A stretch of 5,468 nucleotides of DNA from NCBI GenBank assembly GCA_011620245.1, contig WOZN01000366.1, positions 1 through 5,468 of the forward strand. Direction: 5' to 3'. Below are positions 1-5,468 of the stretch, piece by piece. The first letter of the stretch is position 1, and the number at the start of each line of letters is the position of its first letter. The notes beneath the pieces were generated by a model, which saw only the letters and a list, made by a program, of their open reading frames with translations, made no database searches and was not told the origin of the DNA. The DNA is from Acidovorax sp. (GTDB lineage: Bacteria > Pseudomonadota > Gammaproteobacteria > Burkholderiales > Burkholderiaceae_C). The position numbers and the translations under genes are program-made.

Positions 1-12
1 GTGAACACGTTC
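1..12 (+). repeat. 12-bp inverted repeat, copy 1 (GTGAACACGTTC)
   Basis: GTGAACACGTTC on the plus strand directly abuts the TAG stop (13-15) of the CYTH-CHAD gene. An exact reverse-complement copy lies at 1644-1655. The core is a GAAC-AC-GTTC dyad with 4-bp arms. The element may extend past the left window edge. Confidence 0.5.
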
Positions 13-1554
13 CTATACGCCACCCTGCGCCGGCGGGGCCGGCGGCACCGCTGGCACACCGGCCCGGCCGGCAGCATAGCCGCGCAGAAACTCCACGATG
101 CCCCGGTCCACCGCCAGCCGCTGGGCCAGCACCCCGGCCTGCAGCACATCGCGCGATGCGCCAATTCCCGCCTGCACCTGGGCTGCCTGCTGCAGCCAGC
201 GCTGTGTGCGGGCGGGCAAGAGCGGGCGCAACGCTTCGATGTTGTAGCGCAGGCGTTTGGCCAGAATGCGCGCACGGTGCTGGCTTTCGGCATGGGTGCT
301 GTCGCGCAGCGCCTTTTTCCATTGCGCATGCAGCCGCGTGATGCGCTGGCGCACCCAGTGGCGCACGGTTTTGCCCGGCAGGTCCTGCGATTCCCCCCAG
401 GCCTGCGGCCGACTCAGCTCGTCCAGCCACAGCGTGATGGCCAGCAAAGCGGCACCCACCGCCGGCTCCTGCAATGCGCTGCGCAGCGCCTGGCGCTGGC
501 GCAGCACGGCCTGCTGGAATGCCTGCTCCATCGCCTGCCACAGCTCTGCCCGCCCGGCATCACCAGCCACATAGGCGCTTTGCAGCATGGGCAGGGTCTG
601 CGTGCACGCCACATCCAGGTCGCGCAACTCGCCCAGCAAGACCAGCATGGGCTGCATCTGCGGCCACGCGGGTATCTGCTGCACCGGCACGGCCGCCTTG
701 AAAAGGCGCAAGGCGCTGCGAAAGCGCCGCCAGCCCACGCGCGCCTGGTGCACCAGTTCCGGATCGTCGCTATGGACCCAGGCGTTCAGGTTGGCGGTGA
801 ACTGGGCAAACATCTCGCCCAGCACGGGCTGCACCATGCCGCGCAACGAGACCTCGCGGCCCAGTTGCTGCGGGCGGGCGCGCACCGGGGCGTCCAGCGT
901 GCCATCGCACAACGCATAACCGCGCTGCGCCTTGCTGGCCGCCAGCGGCAGCACGGCGATATGCTGCGCAATCTGCTGCGCCAGATCGCACAGCGCGGCG
1001 GGCGCACCGGCCAGCAGCTCCAGTTCCAGCTCGCAAATGGGCGCATTACGCTGCCCGCAGGTGATCTGCCCCAGGTCAAGCGCCACCTCGATGGCACTGC
1101 CATCGCTCTGGCGCACCGTCCATGCCGTTCGCTCGAAGGCCGTGCGAAAACACGGCTGCAGCGCGGCGAACACTGCGCCATCAGGGTCCAGGCGTTGCCA
1201 GGGCGGCGCGGCCTGCAGGGCAGCCTGCACCAGCGCGCCCCCTGGCGCCGGCACCTCCCATTCATGGCGCAGGCTCAGTGCGGAATCGCCACTGTCGCTG
1301 GTCTTGAAGGTTTGCAGCCATTGCGGTGCGTCGTCCCCGCCCACACGCCGCAGGCGCAGGGCCATGCGCTGGGCCTGCAAGGACTTTGCGGGGGTGTCGT
1401 AATAGATGTTGTCCACCTGCTTGTGCACGGGCTTGTGCTGCGCAAGGGCCGGCAGGCGCGCCAACTGCTCGGCCAGTCCTGTGGGGTCGGACAGGGGCAA
1501 GGCCAGCTTGATTTCGAGTTCTACTCCCGGGCCAGGGTGGGTGGCAGATGGCAT
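13..1554 (-). CDS. CYTH-CHAD protein, putative inorganic triphosphatase (YgiF-like)
   Basis: This 513-residue protein joins an N-terminal CYTH domain to a C-terminal CHAD domain. The CYTH part (about residues 10-215) opens with the signature E12-x-E14-x-K16 and continues with YYDTP (51-55), basic R67/R69, K84, R96 with E98/E100, E156, the acidic strand E175/E177/E179, and K208/R211. These are the tunnel residues expected to bind metal and triphosphate. The CHAD part (about 235-495) shows two histidine/arginine-rich helix repeats: H269, R272, R276, R277, R279, then H426, R427, R429, K433, R434, R436. Each is followed by the family's acidic turn (GELRDLD 308-314; SRDV 467-470). In the family, CYTH hydrolyses inorganic triphosphate and CHAD binds polyphosphate. 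It is longer than E. coli YgiF (about 430 residues) and ends in a Pro/Ala-rich tail. The start is supported by AAGGAG 11 bases upstream. The stop is TAG at 15-13. It lies 106 bp downstream of dps. Activity on this substrate is inferred from family and motifs. Confidence 0.93.
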   Translation of the reverse strand: MPSATHPGPGVELEIKLALPLSDPTGLAEQLARLPALAQHKPVHKQVDNIYYDTPAKSLQAQRMALRLRRVGGDDAPQWLQTFKTSDSGDSALSLRHEWEVPAPGGALVQAALQAAPPWQRLDPDGAVFAALQPCFRTAFERTAWTVRQSDGSAIEVALDLGQITCGQRNAPICELELELLAGAPAALCDLAQQIAQHIAVLPLAASKAQRGYALCDGTLDAPVRARPQQLGREVSLRGMVQPVLGEMFAQFTANLNAWVHSDDPELVHQARVGWRRFRSALRLFKAAVPVQQIPAWPQMQPMLVLLGELRDLDVACTQTLPMLQSAYVAGDAGRAELWQAMEQAFQQAVLRQRQALRSALQEPAVGAALLAITLWLDELSRPQAWGESQDLPGKTVRHWVRQRITRLHAQWKKALRDSTHAESQHRARILAKRLRYNIEALRPLLPARTQRWLQQAAQVQAGIGASRDVLQAGVLAQRLAVDRGIVEFLRGYAAGRAGVPAVPPAPPAQGGV

Positions 1555-1565
1555 GGTACTTGTAT

Positions 1566-1571
1566 CTCCTT
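1566..1571 (-). promoter_or_regulatory. Ribosome binding site of the CYTH-CHAD gene
   Basis: AAGGAG reads on the minus strand, 11 bases before the ATG at 1554. The spacing is slightly long but it is the only good Shine-Dalgarno match here, and it fixes the start just ahead of the ExExK signature. Confidence 0.7.
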
Positions 1572-1590
1572 GTCACGGCCTCATGGCGGG

Positions 1591-1619
1591 GTTCGCTGCC
1601 GGACACCAGGGCCGCGAAC
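1591..1619 (-). other. Hairpin in the dps to CYTH-CHAD gap
   Basis: GTTCGC (1591-1596) pairs with GCGAAC (1614-1619). After a single 1x1 mismatch, GCC (1598-1600) pairs with GGC (1610-1612), leaving a 9-base loop. The structure is 29 nt long and GC-rich, but no T-run follows on either strand, so it is not a typical intrinsic terminator. It could partly end the dps transcript, stabilise its 3' end, or shape read-through into the CYTH-CHAD gene. The pairing is seen; the role is inferred. Confidence 0.5.
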
Positions 1620-1643
1620 GCAGACCCGGCGCCGTGGGGCGTC

Positions 1644-1655
1644 AGAACGTGTTCA
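1644..1655 (-). repeat. 12-bp inverted repeat, copy 2 (GAACGTGTTCAC on plus)
   Basis: This is the exact reverse complement of the 12-mer at 1-12. It begins five bases beyond the TGA stop of dps (1663-1661). The match ends with the 12-mer on the side that can be compared. Both copies therefore sit just after a gene's stop codon and flank the CYTH-CHAD gene in opposite orientation. Confidence 0.5.
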
Positions 1656-1660
1656 CGGTC

Positions 1661-2164
1661 TCAGTCTTCGAGCAAGGATCGCAGCATCCACGCCTGCTGT
1701 TCGTGCACCGTCAGGCGCTGGGTCAGCAGGTCGGCCGTGGGCTCGTCGCTGGCCTTGTCGGCCAGGGGGAACAGACTGCGCGCGGTGCGGGCCACGGCCT
1801 CATGGCCTTCGACCAGCACGCGCACCATGTCCAGGGCCTTCGGGGGCTGGCTGGGCGCATCGGGCACGCTGGCGAGCTTGCCGAATTCGGCATACGAGCC
1901 CGGCGCCACGTGGCCCAGCGAGCGGATGCGCTCGGCAATCGGGTCCACGGCGTTCCACAACTCGGTGTACTGCGCCATGAACATGGTGTGCAGCGTGTTG
2001 AACATGGGGCCCGTCACGTTCCAGTGGAAATTGTGGGTGGTGAGGTACAGCGTATAGGTATCGGCCAGCAGGCGCGACAGACCCTGGACGATGGCGGCGC
2101 GGTCCTTGTCGCTGATGCCGATGTTGATGCTGGGTGCAGTGGTTTTGCTGGAAGCCTTGGTCAT
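1661..2164 (-). CDS. dps: Dps-family DNA-binding ferritin-like protein
   Basis: This 167-residue protein is the same length as E. coli Dps. Family members form 12-subunit shells that oxidise Fe(II) with hydrogen peroxide, store the iron, and may bind DNA. The fold signature is clear: [12 protein letters not shown] (44-55), then the second helix ending [11 protein letters not shown] (74-84). Expected dinuclear-site ligands are present at H47, H59, D74 and E78. However, the acidic residue normally four positions after the second histidine is methionine here (M63). A short N-terminal tail with K3 and K7 could contact DNA, as the lysine tail of E. coli Dps does. AGGAGA seven bases upstream supports the ATG. 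It follows oxyR by 152 bp, and that gap holds an OxyR-like dyad and a candidate promoter, so peroxide induction is plausible. dps is used here as a family name; the exact paralogue is not resolved. Confidence 0.95.
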   Translation of the reverse strand: MTKASSKTTAPSINIGISDKDRAAIVQGLSRLLADTYTLYLTTHNFHWNVTGPMFNTLHTMFMAQYTELWNAVDPIAERIRSLGHVAPGSYAEFGKLASVPDAPSQPPKALDMVRVLVEGHEAVARTARSLFPLADKASDEPTADLLTQRLTVHEQQAWMLRSLLED

Positions 2165-2170
2165 GTCATT

Positions 2171-2176
2171 TCTCCT
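2171..2176 (-). promoter_or_regulatory. Ribosome binding site of dps
   Basis: AGGAGA on the minus strand ends six to seven bases before the ATG at 2164. This is close to ideal and decides the start codon. Confidence 0.8.
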
Positions 2177-2207
2177 GGAATGGGCGAATGGAACAAGCGC
2201 TGCGGGT

Positions 2208-2221
2208 GCCGGACAACCGGC
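2208..2221 (-). other. Small hairpin in the dps leader
   Basis: GCCGG (2217-2221) and CCGGC (2208-2212), as read on the minus strand, pair perfectly around a TTGT loop. If transcription starts near 2232, the hairpin lies in the 5' untranslated leader, about 32 bases before the ribosome binding site. No T-run follows, so a terminator is unlikely. It may affect mRNA stability; this is inference. Confidence 0.4.
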
Positions 2222-2251
2222 CTGCGGCGCAATCGCCCACTGTAGCGCAGG
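2221..2251. repeat. Inverted repeat spanning the candidate dps -10 region
   Basis: CCTGCG (2221-2226) and CGCAGG (2246-2251) are exact inverted 6-mers 19 bp apart, and the candidate -10 box lies between them. It could be an operator or form an mRNA stem. In sequence this GC-rich it could also be chance. Confidence 0.3.
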
Positions 2252-2265
2252 AAACCGTGACCCAA
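2239..2265 (-). promoter_or_regulatory. Candidate dps promoter
   Basis: On the minus strand, TACAGT (2244-2239) matches four of six bases of the sigma-70 -10 box. The best upstream hexamer at usable distance is TTGGGT (2265-2260), with a short 15-bp spacer. A better-looking TTGCAC (2273-2268) is too far away at 23 bp. A poor -35 would fit a promoter that needs an activator such as OxyR. Transcription would begin near 2232, leaving a leader of about 68 bases. This is a weak call made by eye. Confidence 0.3.
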
Positions 2266-2282
2266 CAGTGCAACCGCCGTTT

Positions 2283-2297
2283 CTAGGTTCAACCCTG
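2283..2297. promoter_or_regulatory. OxyR-like binding dyad upstream of dps
   Basis: Read on the minus strand, CAGGGTTGAACCTAG contains the perfect dyad GGTT-G-AACC. It matches the ATAGGTTnAACCTAT form of the OxyR consensus at 10 of 14 defined bases on the plus strand. It has the LysR-type interrupted-dyad shape. Its centre is about 58 bp upstream of the predicted dps start site, a reasonable place for activation. I see no second dimer site seven bases away on either side, whereas the best-studied OxyR targets have two. The regulator's gene is immediately upstream. Confidence 0.45.
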
Positions 2298-2316
2298 CCG
2301 ACACGGTCGCATCAGG

Positions 2317-3282
2317 TCATGACAGCCGCGTGACGCCCGGCAGCTCGCAAGCATAGATGGCGTTGCGCAGCGCGGCAATGGCCTCATACCGCGTGAAGCT
2401 GCGCCGCCAGGCCAGCACCACCCGGCGCGTGGGCGGCGGGCCGCCGTCTTCCTCGCGCATGGGCAGGTAGCGGATATAGGTCTCGTCGCTCTTGCGGCGG
2501 CGCGACACGGTCAGCAGCGCATCGCGCGGCACCGACAGGCGCGGCACCAGCGTCACGCCCATGCCGGCGGCCACCATGTGCTTGATGGTCTCCAGCGACG
2601 AGCCTTCGAACGACTTGCGGATGCCCTCGGCATTGCTGGAAAAACGGGCGAATTCGGGGCAGACCTCCAGCACATGGTCGCGAAAGCAGTGGCCCGCGCC
2701 CAGCAGCAGCATGGTTTCGTTCTTCAACTCTGCGGCGGTGACGGATTTCTTTGCCGCCAGCGGGTGCGTGCTGGGCACGGCCGCCATGAAGGGCTCGTCA
2801 TACAGCGGCGCCACGGCCAGGCCCGCGTCGGGGAAAGGCTCGGCCAGGATGGCGCAGTCGATCTCGCCGGTGCGCAGCATCTCCAGCAGCTTGATGGTGA
2901 AATTCTCCTGCAGCATCAGCGGCATCTGCGGGGTGCGCGTGATCGCGTGGCGCACCAGGTCGGGCAGCAGGTAGGGGCCGATGGTGTAGATCACCCCCAG
3001 CGTGAGCGGCCCGGCCAGCGGGTCCTTGCCGCGCTTGGCCATCTCCTTGATGGCCGCCGCCTGCTCCAGCACGCTCTGCGCCTGGCGCACGATGTCCTCG
3101 CCCAGCGGCGTCACCGTCACCTCGCCCGCGCTGCGCTCGAAGAGCTTGACGTCCAGCTCTTCTTCGAGCTTCTTGATGGCCACCGACAGCGTGGGCTGCG
3201 ACACATAGCAGGCATCGGCCGCATGGCCGAAATGCTTCTCCCGCGCCACGGCAACGATGTACTTGAGTTCGGTGAGGGTCAT
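2317..3282 (-). CDS. oxyR: LysR-family peroxide-sensing regulator OxyR
   Basis: This 321-residue regulator begins MTLTELKYIVAVA, the usual OxyR N-terminus. A winged helix-turn-helix occupies about residues 1-60, with the recognition part near HFGHAADACYVSQPTLS (17-33). A linker helix follows to about 88, and a periplasmic-binding-like sensor domain covers about 90-300. The decisive residues are Cys199 in GAGHCFRDH and Cys208 in LEVCPE. They carry the same numbers as the E. coli pair that forms a disulphide on contact with hydrogen peroxide. The stretch after Cys208 is a few residues longer than in E. coli, and the protein exceeds the usual 305 residues, with extra sequence at its C-terminus. 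The gene starts 20 bp after the recG stop, without a strong Shine-Dalgarno, so co-transcription and translational coupling with recG are likely. Upstream in-frame codons overlap recG and offer no plausible start. Likely targets include the adjacent dps. Confidence 0.95.
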   Translation of the reverse strand: MTLTELKYIVAVAREKHFGHAADACYVSQPTLSVAIKKLEEELDVKLFERSAGEVTVTPLGEDIVRQAQSVLEQAAAIKEMAKRGKDPLAGPLTLGVIYTIGPYLLPDLVRHAITRTPQMPLMLQENFTIKLLEMLRTGEIDCAILAEPFPDAGLAVAPLYDEPFMAAVPSTHPLAAKKSVTAAELKNETMLLLGAGHCFRDHVLEVCPEFARFSSNAEGIRKSFEGSSLETIKHMVAAGMGVTLVPRLSVPRDALLTVSRRRKSDETYIRYLPMREEDGGPPPTRRVVLAWRRSFTRYEAIAALRNAIYACELPGVTRLS

Positions 3283-3285
3283 GGT

Positions 3286-3295
3286 GAATGCATTC
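3286..3295. repeat. Perfect 10-bp palindrome in the recG-oxyR gap
   Basis: GAATGCATTC is its own reverse complement. It fills half of the 20-bp space between the recG stop and the oxyR ATG, where a ribosome binding site would normally be. It could be a protein site or coincidence. Confidence 0.35.
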
Positions 3296-3302
3296 CGGCC
3301 CG

Positions 3303-5444
<2,142 letters not shown>

Positions 5445-5468
5445 CCCTGCATTTTTACCCAGTACTGC

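Noticed and set aside
1..1980. Open plus-strand frame of 659 codons opposite the CYTH-CHAD gene and part of dps
   Set aside because: It is antisense to two well-recognised genes. Its translation is Arg/His/Gln/Leu-rich with no domain, a typical shadow in GC-rich DNA. Its GTG start coincides with the repeat at the window edge.
2268..2273. TTGCAC as the -35 box of dps
   Set aside because: It resembles a -35 box, but it is 23 bp from the only reasonable -10, too far for sigma-70.
3279..3293. Four-codon minus-strand frame (MHSP) whose TGA overlaps the oxyR ATG
   Set aside because: The ATGA overlap looks like a coupling leader, but there is no ribosome binding site before it and such mini-frames are common by chance.

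Overview
The window looks like ordinary chromosomal core sequence from a GC-rich betaproteobacterium. Protein style and gene order suggest Burkholderiales, most likely Comamonadaceae (Acidovorax/Comamonas-like). That placement is inferred from reading the proteins, not from a search. All four genes lie on the minus strand and read right to left: recG, oxyR, a dps-family ferritin, then a CYTH-CHAD protein. I see no tRNA, rRNA, CRISPR array, transposase, phage gene or recombinase.

Layout in the direction of transcription. RecG, the branched-DNA helicase, occupies 5444-3303, and its frame stays open to the right window edge. A 20-bp gap holding a perfect 10-bp palindrome leads to oxyR (3282-2317), whose product carries the sensing cysteine pair at Cys199 and Cys208, as in E. 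coli. A 152-bp gap follows. It contains an OxyR-like dyad (GGTT-G-AACC core), a weak candidate promoter, two inverted repeats and a good ribosome binding site before dps (2164-1661). A further 106-bp gap holds a GAACGTGTTCAC repeat, a strong hairpin without a T-run, and the ribosome binding site of the CYTH-CHAD gene (1554-13). A second copy of the 12-mer, in opposite orientation, sits directly after that gene's stop codon at the window edge.

The genes fit an oxidative-stress neighbourhood. OxyR senses peroxide, Dps removes Fe(II) and peroxide and shields DNA, and RecG repairs stalled or broken forks. The CYTH-CHAD protein, a putative inorganic triphosphatase with a polyphosphate-binding domain, could add a polyphosphate link, but that is inference. 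recG-oxyR is probably one transcript. dps probably has its own promoter, plausibly under OxyR.

I found no clearly new system. The observations most worth checking are the OxyR-like site upstream of dps, the 12-bp inverted repeats flanking the CYTH-CHAD gene, the missing acidic residue at a ferroxidase position of Dps, and the dps/CYTH-CHAD adjacency.
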